64,000 nucleotides of DNA from Niveispirillum lacus. GTDB lineage: Bacteria; Pseudomonadota; Alphaproteobacteria; Azospirillales; Azospirillaceae. Under the pieces are notes generated by a model that made no database searches, was not told the origin of the DNA, and saw only the letters and a list, made by a program, of their open reading frames with translations. Shown piece by piece: positions 1-8,504 of the stretch (the first letter of the stretch is position 1; every line of letters starts with the position of its first letter). The position numbers were made by a program, and so were the translations under genes. The DNA lies in NCBI RefSeq assembly GCF_002251795.1, contig NZ_NOXU01000032.1, positions 62,001 to 126,000 on the forward strand, in the 5' to 3' direction.

Positions 1-1283
1 ATGCTGGGCTCTGGATAGGCATCGGGCTTTTCCGGTACAGGCCCATCCAGCGCGGGCCGGCCGCCGCGATAGGTGATGTCGATCTCGGACAGGACCACGT
101 CACGCACTGGATAGCCCGCCTGCCCCGCGATGATGCTGGCAAAGCGGGGATCAACATCGGTCGCCCGCAACCGTTCGATGCGCACACCCCGGATGCCGCC
201 GGGCGGCGTCCCATCGGGTGCTCGCAGGCGGGCACCGGCATAGATGAACAAGGCGGCCGTTGTGATCTCCCGCATGGTGATGTCGCTGATGCGGACGTCG
301 GTCAGCATCCCACCATCGACGGTTTCCAGCGCCAAACCACGCGACCGCTCGAAGGTGCAGCGTGTGATCTCTATATCGTGAAAGCCGCCATTGCTTTCGG
401 TGCCCAACTTGATGCGGCCTGTCATGCCATCCTGATCGGGGGCCTTGTCCTGGGTACGACGGAAACGCCCATCCAGCATGCTGCCGGGATCAAAGCCGCT
501 GACATGACAATCATGGATGCGCACATGCGCCGTCACCCTTGCTTCGCCCAGGGCCAGGGAGGATTTCAGGACGATGGCATCATCGTTGGGCGTGTTGATG
601 CGACAATGGCTTACCATGCAATGGCGCACACAATCCAGGTCCAGCCCATCGCGCTGCGTATCAATACGCAGGCGGTTGATGGTCAGGTGATCCACGCCCG
701 TCGCCAACACCGCAAAATGCCCACCCCTGGCGATGGTGACGTCGCGGAGGGTCACATGGGTGCAGTGTTTCAGGGCGATGGCCTTGTTGCCCTGGCCCTG
801 CATCGCCGCTTCTTCCGGGTCCTCGGCGGCCAGTTCAGCCGCACTCATCCCCGCCATGCTTTCCGGGAAATAGCCTTTCCGCTTGGCCCATTTCGCCCCT
901 GGCCCCTTACTGGTCAGGCCATGGCCGTCGATCAGTCCGGGGCCGGTGATGGCGATGTCGGTCAGGCCATCGCCCCAGATCAGGCTGTTGTGCCAATGGG
1001 AATGGCCGAAATCCTGATAGAGATCGTGGGGGTTAGGCTCCGGCGGATCATAGGCACCCATAGGCCCCGGCACCGCCGCGCGGATCACGGCGCCTGCATC
1101 CAGATGCAGGCGGACATGCGATGCCAGCCGCACGGAGAAGCACAGCCACACCCCTGCCGGCACCCGCACCGCCCCACCACCTGCGGCGGCAGCGGCCTGG
1201 ATGGCGCGGTTGATGGCCGGGCTGTCGATGGTCACGCCATCGCCCACGGCCCCATGGTCGCGGATATCGATCCACGTGGTCAT
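1..1283 (-). CDS. Glycoside hydrolase family 28 (polygalacturonase/rhamnogalacturonase-like), 3' end cut by window
   Basis: The frame stays open from an ATG at 1283 to the window edge, giving about 427 residues without a stop. The protein is a right-handed beta-helix type enzyme: it begins MTTWIDIRDHGAVGDG, the usual GH28/pectate-lyase opening, and has the GH28-like acidic clusters RDGLDLD and NTPNDDAIVLKSS followed by GRIKLGTE, where family members carry catalytic aspartates and a substrate-binding RIK. No signal peptide is visible. The ATG overlaps the stop of the preceding gene by 4 bases (ATGA), so it is translationally coupled as the last visible member of the pectin operon. A role in hydrolysing the galacturonate-rhamnose backbone is inferred from context; the exact substrate is not determinable. 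The C-terminus is missing only because the window ends. Confidence 0.85.
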   Translation of the reverse strand, partial: MTTWIDIRDHGAVGDGVTIDSPAINRAIQAAAAAGGGAVRVPAGVWLCFSVRLASHVRLHLDAGAVIRAAVPGPMGAYDPPEPNPHDLYQDFGHSHWHNSLIWGDGLTDIAITGPGLIDGHGLTSKGPGAKWAKRKGYFPESMAGMSAAELAAEDPEEAAMQGQGNKAIALKHCTHVTLRDVTIARGGHFAVLATGVDHLTINRLRIDTQRDGLDLDCVRHCMVSHCRINTPNDDAIVLKSSLALGEARVTAHVRIHDCHVSGFDPGSMLDGRFRRTQDKAPDQDGMTGRIKLGTESNGGFHDIEITRCTFERSRGLALETVDGGMLTDVRISDITMREITTAALFIYAGARLRAPDGTPPGGIRGVRIERLRATDVDPRFASIIAGQAGYPVRDVVLSEIDITYRGGRPALDGPVPEKPDAYPEPS

Positions 1284-2406
1284 GGTGGCAGCAGCCTGAC
1301 ATCCACCGGCTGTTCCCGGTCGGCCGTCAACCAGCCATCCTTGAAGCCCAGTTCGGCCACCTGAATGACCGACCGGCGCTGCCATGTCGGGTCGCTGGCT
1401 GCCTCCGGCTCCCCACCTTGCTGCACAAAATAGAACAGGAAGGCACGGTCGCCGCTGACCACCACATCGGCATGCCCGCCCTTGGCCCGGTCGGTCAGGG
1501 CGCGGCCCGGCTGCTTCAGCAGGTTGTAGGGCTGATGCTCCCAGGTGGTCAGATCCTTGGAACGATAGACGCCCAACCCGTCCCAGGCATCCAGGATCAG
1601 CCAGTACCAACCCTGCCATTCAATGATCTGTGGGCCTTCGCCGCGCGTTTTCACGGCCACGCCACCATGGGTCCAGGTCTTCAGATCCTGGCTGTCGGCA
1701 TAATGGGTGGAGGAACCGTCACGTTCATCCTTGTACCAAAGCCGCCAGCCACCACCCGGCAGCGGATGCACCGCTGCGTCAATGACCCGGTCCGACCCCA
1801 GATCAACCTTGCCGGCAAAATCCCAGACTTTCAGGTCGCGGCTGGTCAGATGCACAATTTCGCGCGATGCGTTCCAATCCTTGAACACCCCCGGCACGAT
1901 CGTCAGGAACATATGCCACTGGCCGCCGATATATTCGACATTCGGCGCCCAATAGGTGATGCCCTCCCCGCTGCCATAGCGGATATCGGCCGTGCCGTCA
2001 TAGGTCCAGCTCTTGCCGCCATCCTTGGACACGGCCCGTCCGATGCGTGTGCCATGCACCCATTCCACACCCTGCGCGTCCGCCAGGGTGGCGCGGCGGT
2101 TGGTATAGAACATCACCCATTGCTGCCCGGCCGGATCATAAACCAGCGATGCATCCGCCGCGCCGTCGAACACAGGATCGCGGTAGAGCGGTTTGGGCGC
2201 GTCAGCAAAGGTGGGGGTGGCGACGAAAAGCAACAGCCCCAACAGACCAGCAAGCCCCTTCCCGCCTCCCCCGCGAAAGCGGGGGTCCAGGGGCCAAGGG
2301 CACCAACCGTCGGGCTTGTGGCCCCTGGGTCCCCGCTTTCGCGGGGAAAGCAGGTTTGCGATACCCCCGATCATCCGGCTTATCCGGGAAGCATCAAGCA
2401 AAGCCA
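1280..2406 (-). CDS. GH43-like five-bladed beta-propeller glycosidase, probably secreted
   Basis: The core (from about 2200 down to 1280) reads as a five-bladed propeller glycosidase: it starts KPLYRDPVFDGAADASLVYD, contains SKDGGKSW, YWAPNVEYIGGQWHMF and RVIDAAVHPLPGGGWRLWYKDE, and ends near VDVRLLPP. The pattern resembles GH43 and related clans that release arabinose or galactose units, but I cannot assign a subfamily. A hydrophobic stretch followed by TPTFADA looks like a signal-peptide cleavage region. The start is uncertain: the ATG at 2406 would put a palindromic repeat (2269-2346) inside the coding sequence and the signal peptide about 55 residues in, whereas a TTG at 2242 with a GGGAAGGGG-type ribosome site 12 bases ahead would fit a normal signal peptide. 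The stop overlaps the GH28 start by 4 bases. Confidence 0.75.
2269..2346. repeat. Palindromic GC-rich repeat, paired inverted arms
   Basis: Two 28-base arms (2269-2296 and 2319-2346) are inverted copies of each other with one mismatch, separated by 22 bases. Each arm is itself a small hairpin (CCCCGC GAAA GCGGGG) followed by a CCAGGGGCCA tail. Related copies occur at 6814, 9672, 61710 and 63121 in this window. It sits at the junction of the esterase and the GH43-like gene. Confidence 0.85.
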
Positions 2407-3353
2407 TGGGTCCGGCTCCAGTCCAGGAAAAGCTGCGGCCACGCCGCCACGGGGGCGGCCTTTTCCGCGCGCAGCCCAAAGCCATGACCGCCCGCTTCGA
2501 ACAGGTGCATGGCGACCTTTGCCTTCTGCGCCCGCAAGGCAGCATAGATCAGCAGGGCGTTCTCAACGGGGACCGCGCCGTCATCGGCAGCATGGGTGAT
2601 GAAGGTGGGGGGCACATCGGCAGGCACGCTCTTGTCGACCGAAAATTCTTCGATCTTTGCGGCACTGGGGTTCTCCCCCAGCATGTTCTTGGCCGACCCG
2701 CCATGGGTGATGCCCGCCAGCATGGAGATGACCGGATAACCCAGGGCCGCGATGTCGGGCCGGGCCGACAGGCGGTCAATCTCATCCACTGGCTGATATG
2801 TTTCTTTTCCGTAGCGCGTGGCCGCCATCCCGGCCAGATGCCCACCGGCCGAGAAACCCATAACCCCCAGCCTGTTCGGATCAAAACCGTAACGGCTGGC
2901 CTGCGACCGCATCACGCGGATGGCACGCTGGGCATCCTGCAAGGGCGCATCCGGCCCGGCGGCCCAGCCATCGGCGGGCAGGCGGTAGAGCAGGACATAG
3001 ACGGTGATCCCGGCCCCTACCAGCCATTGCGCGATATCATAACCCTCCTTACCCACCACCACCCGCTGATACCCACCACCGGGGATGATCAGCATGGCGG
3101 CCCCATTGGGCTTTGCGGGGCGGAAGAGGGTCAGGTTTGGCTGGGTGACATTCAGGATGGCCACATCCTTGAAACGCGGGTCGTCCGACCGGGCGATCTC
3201 CGACTGGGTCACCGTCACCTTCTCCCCGCCCGGCGGTTGGCCCGGCCATAGCGGCAGCACCAGGCCGGGCGCATCGGCAGCACCGGCCTGGGTTGCAACT
3301 CCCGCCACCAGGGCGGTCGCAGCAGCGGCGGAGAAAAGCTGGCGGCGGTTCAT
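2394..3353 (-). CDS. Secreted alpha/beta-hydrolase, acetyl (xylan/pectin) esterase type
   Basis: A 319-residue alpha/beta-hydrolase with an N-terminal export signal (MNRRQLFSAAAATALVAGVA, twin Arg, hydrophobic core, AGA-type cleavage site). The fold markers are the oxyanion stretch IIPGGGY, the nucleophile elbow GFSAGGH, a late Asp in HAADDGAVPVE and a His in EAGGHGFGL, so a complete Ser-Asp-His triad is present. The layout matches BD-FAE/Axe-like carbohydrate acetylesterases, and the neighbourhood points to removal of acetyl groups from pectin oligosaccharides in the periplasm; the substrate is inferred. An AAGGA ribosome site precedes the ATG. It lies 28 bases after the CE12 gene on the same strand, suggesting two acetylesterases of different fold working together. 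Confidence 0.85.
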   Translation of the reverse strand: MNRRQLFSAAAATALVAGVATQAGAADAPGLVLPLWPGQPPGGEKVTVTQSEIARSDDPRFKDVAILNVTQPNLTLFRPAKPNGAAMLIIPGGGYQRVVVGKEGYDIAQWLVGAGITVYVLLYRLPADGWAAGPDAPLQDAQRAIRVMRSQASRYGFDPNRLGVMGFSAGGHLAGMAATRYGKETYQPVDEIDRLSARPDIAALGYPVISMLAGITHGGSAKNMLGENPSAAKIEEFSVDKSVPADVPPTFITHAADDGAVPVENALLIYAALRAQKAKVAMHLFEAGGHGFGLRAEKAAPVAAWPQLFLDWSRTHGFA

Positions 3354-3381
3354 GGTTACATCCTTCGGAAGATCTAGTCGG

Positions 3382-4638
3382 TTAGTTGCCCCGTGGCGTC
3401 ACTTCCGACCGGACCGGGCTTTCGGGTAGGTTCAACGCATCCGGCCCCGGCGGGTGCCTTGGGTCGAACGGTGGCAGATCGCGGCGGATATGGGATTTGA
3501 GTGCCAGATCGCTCGCCATGATCCCGGCCACCACGGCGCGGGCCATCAGCCAGGCGCCGACATTATTGTGGTGGGTGGCGTCCTTGCCGTCATTACTGAA
3601 GGCACGCGGGGCGATCTCCGGTCCCAACGCTTCATAAATCTCCTTCGACAGGGCGTTCAGGTCGATCAGCGCCACCCCCTCCGCCCCCGCCACCTTGCGC
3701 ATGGCATCGGGATAATCGCCATGGCTGTTGGTGATACGGCCCGCCGCGTCAAAGGTACGGCGATGGGGCGAGGTCACCAGAACCGGTACCGCACCCCGCC
3801 GCCGCACCTCGGCGATGAAAACGCGCAGATAGGCGGGATATGTGGAGGCGGCATCGACATAGGTCTGCGGCCAGGCCGACTTGCTGTCATTATGGCCGAA
3901 CTGAATGAGCACCGTGTCGCCGGCCTTGATGCTGGACAGGATCTTGTCCAGGCGCAGACCGGTGATGAAACTCTTCATCGTCTCGCCAGACTCCGCATGG
4001 TTGGCGACCGCGATTTCGGGCGTCAGCATGCTGGTGATCATCTGGCCCCAACTGGCACCCGGTTCGGCGGGCTGATCCGTCACGGTACTGTCGCCGGCCA
4101 GATAGAGGGTCGGCAGCTCGACCTTCTCCACCGTCACCGCCGCCACGCGCGGGGTTTTATCGGCAAATTCCAGGGTCAGCTTGTCGTCCCAATGCAGCGT
4201 CCCCACCTCCCGCTCGTTTATGCGGACGGCGGTGCCGCCCGGCGCATTTGGTGGCGGCGGCGGCAGGGCCGTGGTGCGGACATTGACGATGAAGGACCGG
4301 GTATCGAACCGGCCCTTGTCCGTCTCCACACCCCACAGCATCAGACGACGGCTTTCCGCCTTCACGCTGGTCCGCGCCTTGGCCCTGGCATCGCCAAGCG
4401 TCACCGTCACCCGGTAATTGCCCTCCGGCACCTTGACGGAGAACCGAAAGGGCCGGTCCCCGCCGGGTGCGAGGCCCGGTTCGAAACCATAGCCCTTTAC
4501 AGGATCATAGGTTTCCGTCGCCGTCACCGGTGTGCCGGGACCTTGGCCTGCGAAGCGGAATTCCCAGCGATCAGGTTCTGCGCGGGCGGGCATCGCGATC
4601 CCCAGACAGAGCAGTATCAAGGCCCCCCAGCGCATCAT
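3382..4638 (-). CDS. Rhamnogalacturonan acetylesterase, CE12 SGNH hydrolase with N-terminal beta domain
   Basis: A 418-residue secreted esterase. After a signal peptide (ILLCLGIAMPARA) comes a region of about 140 residues with beta-sandwich character (WEFRFAGQG to RVAAVTVEKVELP), then an SGNH/CE12 domain: block I LAGDSTVTD with the nucleophile Ser, block III IQFGHNDSK, and the C-terminal Asp/His block DATHHNNVGA. These are the diagnostic motifs of rhamnogalacturonan acetylesterases such as Bacillus YesY/RhgT, which are usually only about 220-250 residues long, so the N-terminal domain is an addition that may bind carbohydrate. The start codon overlaps the stop of the GH53 gene by one base (TGATG), so the two are coupled. 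Confidence 0.9.
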   Translation of the reverse strand: MMRWGALILLCLGIAMPARAEPDRWEFRFAGQGPGTPVTATETYDPVKGYGFEPGLAPGGDRPFRFSVKVPEGNYRVTVTLGDARAKARTSVKAESRRLMLWGVETDKGRFDTRSFIVNVRTTALPPPPPNAPGGTAVRINEREVGTLHWDDKLTLEFADKTPRVAAVTVEKVELPTLYLAGDSTVTDQPAEPGASWGQMITSMLTPEIAVANHAESGETMKSFITGLRLDKILSSIKAGDTVLIQFGHNDSKSAWPQTYVDAASTYPAYLRVFIAEVRRRGAVPVLVTSPHRRTFDAAGRITNSHGDYPDAMRKVAGAEGVALIDLNALSKEIYEALGPEIAPRAFSNDGKDATHHNNVGAWLMARAVVAGIMASDLALKSHIRRDLPPFDPRHPPGPDALNLPESPVRSEVTPRGN

Positions 4639-5858
4639 CAGATCAGCCCGTACTTCCTTGACAGACCGCGATAAAGCTCCAGGAACTGGTTGGCGTCATA
4701 CCGCCCGCCCTCTCCATGGCGCTTGGGCCCTGGCGGCGGCGGCGGTGGCGGCGCGCTGCCGGGTTGTACCGCGCCCGGTGCCTCGGCGGCATTGATACCT
4801 TGCGACAGCAGATTGGGCTTGGCCCCGCCCCCGGCATTGCGGCCATTCTTGTCGAACACGGCCTCCTGATGCCGGGTCGGCTCCCAAATGAAGCTGCCCC
4901 AGCCGCGTTTACCAGGCGCGTTGAACACCAGATCGTTGATATATTCCTTGCGGCCCGAATATTCGACCGCACAGAAGCCTAATTGCGGATAGCGCTTCAC
5001 GAACTCAGTGAAGGTCCGCTCCCAGTCGCCTTCCGCCAGTTGCTGATAGCAGGAAAAGCCGATCAGATCGAAGGTGACCCCGCGCGCCAGCAGCGCGTCG
5101 GTCCATTCACGAACGATCACCCAATGTCGGCCCAGATGGTTGTGCAGCATGATGCTGGCCTGGGGCAGAACCTCCCGCGTGGCGTTGATCCCTGCCTTCA
5201 GCAACGTGGCAAACTGATCATAGCCGCCAACGCCTTCCGGCTTCAGATGCACTGCATCGGTGGCGGGGTTGCCGGTCGGCACCGGCAGGGCCACACGCCC
5301 GTCAGGCCACAGCATGCCGAACGTGACCTCATTGCCAATATGGACCATGTCCGGCGCCACGCCCGCTGCCTTCATGGCAGAGAGGCTGTCGCGTGTATGC
5401 GCCGCCACCGCCTTCACCAGATCGGGGAAGGACAGGGACGCCCAGGCAGCGGGCTTTTCCTGATGCTGCGGGTCGGCCCATGTGTCGGAATAATGGAAGG
5501 TCAGGGCGATCTTCATCCCCGCCGCCTTTACCCGCTGGGCCAGCTTGATGGTCTGTTCCAGACCGCACCAGGGGCTGTCCTTCTTTCCCGACGAATAGCC
5601 ATTTTCCGGATTGACGAATAGGCGCAGCCTCACCCAGTTGAACCCGGCCCCGGTGAGAATGGTGAAGATATCCTGGCGCTGGCCGTTCAGGTAAAATTCT
5701 GCGCCCGCCGCCTCATCCTCCGGAATCCAGGAGATGTCGGCCCCCATGATATAGGCACCCGGTCGTTCCGGCCCGACCGCTGCTCCCGCTGGCAGGGCGA
5801 ACCACGCGCCGGCGGCCAGCGCCGAGAGGCCCAGTTCTCGCCGCGTCAGCCCCCTCAT
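4638..5858 (-). CDS. GH53 arabinogalactan endo-beta-1,4-galactanase
   Basis: A 406-residue GH53 (clan A) enzyme that cuts beta-1,4-galactan side chains of rhamnogalacturonan I. Export signal MRGLTRRELGLSALAAGAWF looks Tat-like. The family opening GADISWIPEDE, the strand GFNWVRLRLFVNPENGYSSG, FHYSDTWADP, the acid/base Glu in HIGNEVTFGMLWPDG and the nucleophile Glu in AVEYSGR are all visible. The tail after residue about 355 is unusual: a run of prolines and then KRHGEGGRYDANQF, longer than in many GH53 enzymes. The ATG overlaps the stop of the upstream amidohydrolase by 4 bases. A galactanase next to a GH35 beta-galactosidase gives a full galactan side-chain pathway. Confidence 0.92.
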   Translation of the reverse strand: MRGLTRRELGLSALAAGAWFALPAGAAVGPERPGAYIMGADISWIPEDEAAGAEFYLNGQRQDIFTILTGAGFNWVRLRLFVNPENGYSSGKKDSPWCGLEQTIKLAQRVKAAGMKIALTFHYSDTWADPQHQEKPAAWASLSFPDLVKAVAAHTRDSLSAMKAAGVAPDMVHIGNEVTFGMLWPDGRVALPVPTGNPATDAVHLKPEGVGGYDQFATLLKAGINATREVLPQASIMLHNHLGRHWVIVREWTDALLARGVTFDLIGFSCYQQLAEGDWERTFTEFVKRYPQLGFCAVEYSGRKEYINDLVFNAPGKRGWGSFIWEPTRHQEAVFDKNGRNAGGGAKPNLLSQGINAAEAPGAVQPGSAPPPPPPPGPKRHGEGGRYDANQFLELYRGLSRKYGLI

Positions 5859-6763
5859 AACGTCACCGCCAGACGGTAGATGCGGGCCGCATTGCCAGCG
5901 AACATCGCCCGCCGTTCCGCATCCGTGAAGTCACCCGTGATGGCGTCATAGGCCGCGTAATGCGTGCCAAAGGCGCCGTAAAGCTTATCGACTGGGAAGT
6001 TGCTGGCGAACATGGTGCGATCCGCTCCAAAGGCGTCGATGGTGTGGAGGATGAAGGGGCGAAGGCTTTCAAGGGTCCATTGCCGGTCGATCATGGCCAG
6101 ACCGGAGACCTTGATCGCGACATTGGGCTGTGCGGCCAACAGGGCCAGGCCTTGACGCCACAGGGCCAGACCATCGGCATCCCGATCCGTTGGCATGCCC
6201 GCATGGTTCACGATGACGGGAATATCCGGATGCCGGGCCGCCAATTGTGCCGCAACATCCATCTGAGACGGGTAGATCTGCAGGTCGAAGGACAGGCCAT
6301 ATTTGGCCAGCAGGGCGTAGCCGCGCTGCCAATCGGCATCGCCGATCACATCACGGGCCGAATAGGTCTTGGCCGGGTCTTTGTGCCAGTTGATGATGTG
6401 CCGGATGCCGCGCACGGCCGCATGCTCGGCATGGCCAGCCAGCAGCGCTTCCACTTCCGGGTCGTTCAGGGCCGCAAAGGCGACCAGGGCCATCGGCAGA
6501 CGCCCCTGATCGGCCACTTCCTGCAACCAAGTCGTCTCTGACAGGGCATGGGCGGGATTGGCGCCCGCCTCCACATGCACTACCCCGCGCACATCATACC
6601 CGGCAGTGTCCGCCAAATAGTCCGAAAGGCCATAGGGGGTAGCAATCGGCTCCACATTTCCCGCTGCGTTGGACGGCAGGGGCCGGTCCATGAGCCAGGA
6701 ATAATGCTGACGCGTGAAATCCCACAGATGCATGTGGGGATCGACGATGGGCAGGCTGGTCAT
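5855..6763 (-). CDS. Amidohydrolase-2 family protein, probable sugar-acid lactonase
   Basis: A 302-residue metal-dependent hydrolase of the amidohydrolase-2 (COG3618) type. It starts VDPHMHLWD, the HxH metal motif, and carries VIVNHAGMP and MFASNFPVDKLYG, where a His and an Asp complete the TIM-barrel metal site. No signal peptide, so cytoplasmic. Relatives include L-rhamnono-1,4-lactonase, L-fuconolactonase and 4-sulfomuconolactonase. In a locus with rhaM, hydrolysis of L-rhamnono- or galactono-lactone from an oxidative sugar pathway is the best guess. No sugar dehydrogenase gene is nearby to confirm it. The gene precedes GH53 with a 4-base overlap and follows a 160-base gap holding a palindromic repeat. 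Confidence 0.8.
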   Translation of the reverse strand: MTSLPIVDPHMHLWDFTRQHYSWLMDRPLPSNAAGNVEPIATPYGLSDYLADTAGYDVRGVVHVEAGANPAHALSETTWLQEVADQGRLPMALVAFAALNDPEVEALLAGHAEHAAVRGIRHIINWHKDPAKTYSARDVIGDADWQRGYALLAKYGLSFDLQIYPSQMDVAAQLAARHPDIPVIVNHAGMPTDRDADGLALWRQGLALLAAQPNVAIKVSGLAMIDRQWTLESLRPFILHTIDAFGADRTMFASNFPVDKLYGAFGTHYAAYDAITGDFTDAERRAMFAGNAARIYRLAVTL

Positions 6764-6813
6764 GGGACTGCTCCGGTCAAGAATCTTGAAGCCAGGTCTC
6801 TACCTTATTGCCT

Positions 6814-6895
6814 CCCCCGCAAAAGCGGGGATCCAGGGGCCGTTTGCACTGAAACGTGGTCGCCAGTGGCCCCTGGGCCCCCGCTTTGCGCGGGG
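6814..6895. repeat. Palindromic GC-rich repeat, paired inverted arms
   Basis: Arms at 6814-6841 and 6868-6895 are near-perfect inverted copies (CCCCGC AAAA GCGGGG hairpin followed by a CCAGGGGCC tail) with a 26-base spacer. Same family as at 2269, located in the gap between the MFS transporter and the lactonase gene. Confidence 0.85.
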
Positions 6896-6923
6896 AAAGC
6901 AGCAAGGGGAACGTAGGGACTTC

Positions 6924-8399
6924 TCACCGCCCCCACAGCCGCTCATATTTCCACCCGGTCAGGTCCTCCAGGATGGCGCGACGCTCCGGCGTGGTCTCTT
7001 TCTGACCCTCCTTGAAGCGGGCGATTTCCTCCATCAGGATCACATGGCGCGGGCCATCCAGTTGGAAGCGGCGGGATACGGCAAATCCGGCCAGAAGCAC
7101 GCCGATCGTACCGATGCCCATGACGGCCAGGATGGTGTTGATGGCCTCGGCACTCTGGGTTTCGGCCTTGGGCATGAAGCCACCGGCCTCCAGGATCAGG
7201 CCCACGCCCATCACGGCGGCAGCCTGGGTGGCCTTGCGGATGAAGGTCATGACACCGGCAAAAATGCCCTCGCGGCGCTTGGCGGTCACCACCTCATCCA
7301 CGTCGGCCATATAATTGTAGGTGTTCCAGGGGATGTAGTTCAAACCACCCCGGCCCAGACCCGACAGGATGATGGGCACGAACAGCCACAGATGCAGGTT
7401 TTCAGGCCGGACAAAATGGATCGCCAGGAAGCCCAGAACACCCAGGATGTAGAAACAGACGGCCAGCCGGTAGGACGGGGCGGGATGGATACGCAGGCAG
7501 AGCTGGATGAACATCGCCACGGCAAAAAGCTGTGCGATATACATGCTGCCCAGCAAGTTGGAGGCTTCTGACACCGACCCGGCCAGCACAAAGACGATGA
7601 AATATGTGAAGACCGCGTTGAACACATCCTGGCTGATATAGCCGCCCAGATACATGCCCAGATGCAGGCGGAAGGCACGGATCTTCAGGGTGGAGAACAG
7701 GTCGCTGTACAGCTTGCGGAAACTGTCGCCCAGCGTCAGGACCGGTTCGCCGGCCTTCATCTGCTCCACTTCCTCCACCGACCGCTCATAGGTGAAGGCC
7801 CAGGTGAAGGCCAGCACAACGGCAAACACCACCGCGAAGATCACACCCATGATGAAGAAAGTATCCGCGCTGTCCTTGCCACCCGCCCAGCCGACAATGG
7901 CAGCGGGCAGGAAACCGGCAGCGATGGCGGAGCTTTGCGCAAACAGGATGCGGATGCCGGCCAGCTTGGCCTTGATCTTATAATCCTTGGTCATCTCGGC
8001 GGCCAAGGTTTCATAAGGGATCAGGACAATGGCATAGACCGTCTCGAACAGCACATAGGTGGCCAGATAATACCAGAACCCCTGGCCGCTGACCCACATC
8101 AGGGCAAAGGACGGCACCAGCGGGATACAGATCAGCAAGAAGAAGCGCCGACGGCCGAACCGGCGGCCCAGACGGGTGCGATAAAAATTATCCGACAGAT
8201 GCCCGACAATCGGGCTGACAATGGCGTCCAGCAGTCGGGCAATGGCGAAGATCGCCGCTGCCTGCGTCGCCGACAGGCCGCAGAAGGTCGTGTAGAAAAA
8301 CAGGATCCAGCCGCTGATGACGGCCATTGATCCCGCGCCCAGGATGTCGTTGGCGCCATAGGCCAGGTAATTGATAGGCTTCACACTACGCTGGCTCAT
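6924..8399 (-). CDS. MFS transporter, glycoside-pentoside-hexuronide:cation symporter (MelB type)
   Basis: A 491-residue inner-membrane carrier with about 12 hydrophobic segments. The first 70 residues (NYLAYGANDILGAG, DAIVSPIVGHLSDN) and the cytoplasmic RTRLGRRFGRRRFF match the GPH/MelB group that couples sugar uptake to proton or sodium entry; PYETLAAEMTKDY is the typical conserved loop. In this locus it should carry pectin-derived sugars or short oligosaccharides released in the periplasm into the cytoplasm; whether rhamnose, galactose or unsaturated disaccharide cannot be read from sequence. A strong AGAGGAAA ribosome site precedes the ATG. It lies between the GH105 gene (106 bases upstream) and the lactonase gene. 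Confidence 0.88.
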   Translation of the reverse strand: MSQRSVKPINYLAYGANDILGAGSMAVISGWILFFYTTFCGLSATQAAAIFAIARLLDAIVSPIVGHLSDNFYRTRLGRRFGRRRFFLLICIPLVPSFALMWVSGQGFWYYLATYVLFETVYAIVLIPYETLAAEMTKDYKIKAKLAGIRILFAQSSAIAAGFLPAAIVGWAGGKDSADTFFIMGVIFAVVFAVVLAFTWAFTYERSVEEVEQMKAGEPVLTLGDSFRKLYSDLFSTLKIRAFRLHLGMYLGGYISQDVFNAVFTYFIVFVLAGSVSEASNLLGSMYIAQLFAVAMFIQLCLRIHPAPSYRLAVCFYILGVLGFLAIHFVRPENLHLWLFVPIILSGLGRGGLNYIPWNTYNYMADVDEVVTAKRREGIFAGVMTFIRKATQAAAVMGVGLILEAGGFMPKAETQSAEAINTILAVMGIGTIGVLLAGFAVSRRFQLDGPRHVILMEEIARFKEGQKETTPERRAILEDLTGWKYERLWGR

Positions 8400-8504
8400 C
8401 GGAGTTTCCTCTGGGGTGTTGTCGTTATCCTGTGAAGGCCCGCGGGTCAGGGCGGGGGGGAGACCCGCGCCCTGACAATCTCAAAGCCGCAACGGCGTCC
8501 GTCC

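Noticed and set aside
378-1364. Plus-strand open frame at the left edge
   Set aside because: The minus-strand frame here encodes a GH28 enzyme that stays open to the window edge and overlaps its neighbour in coupled fashion.
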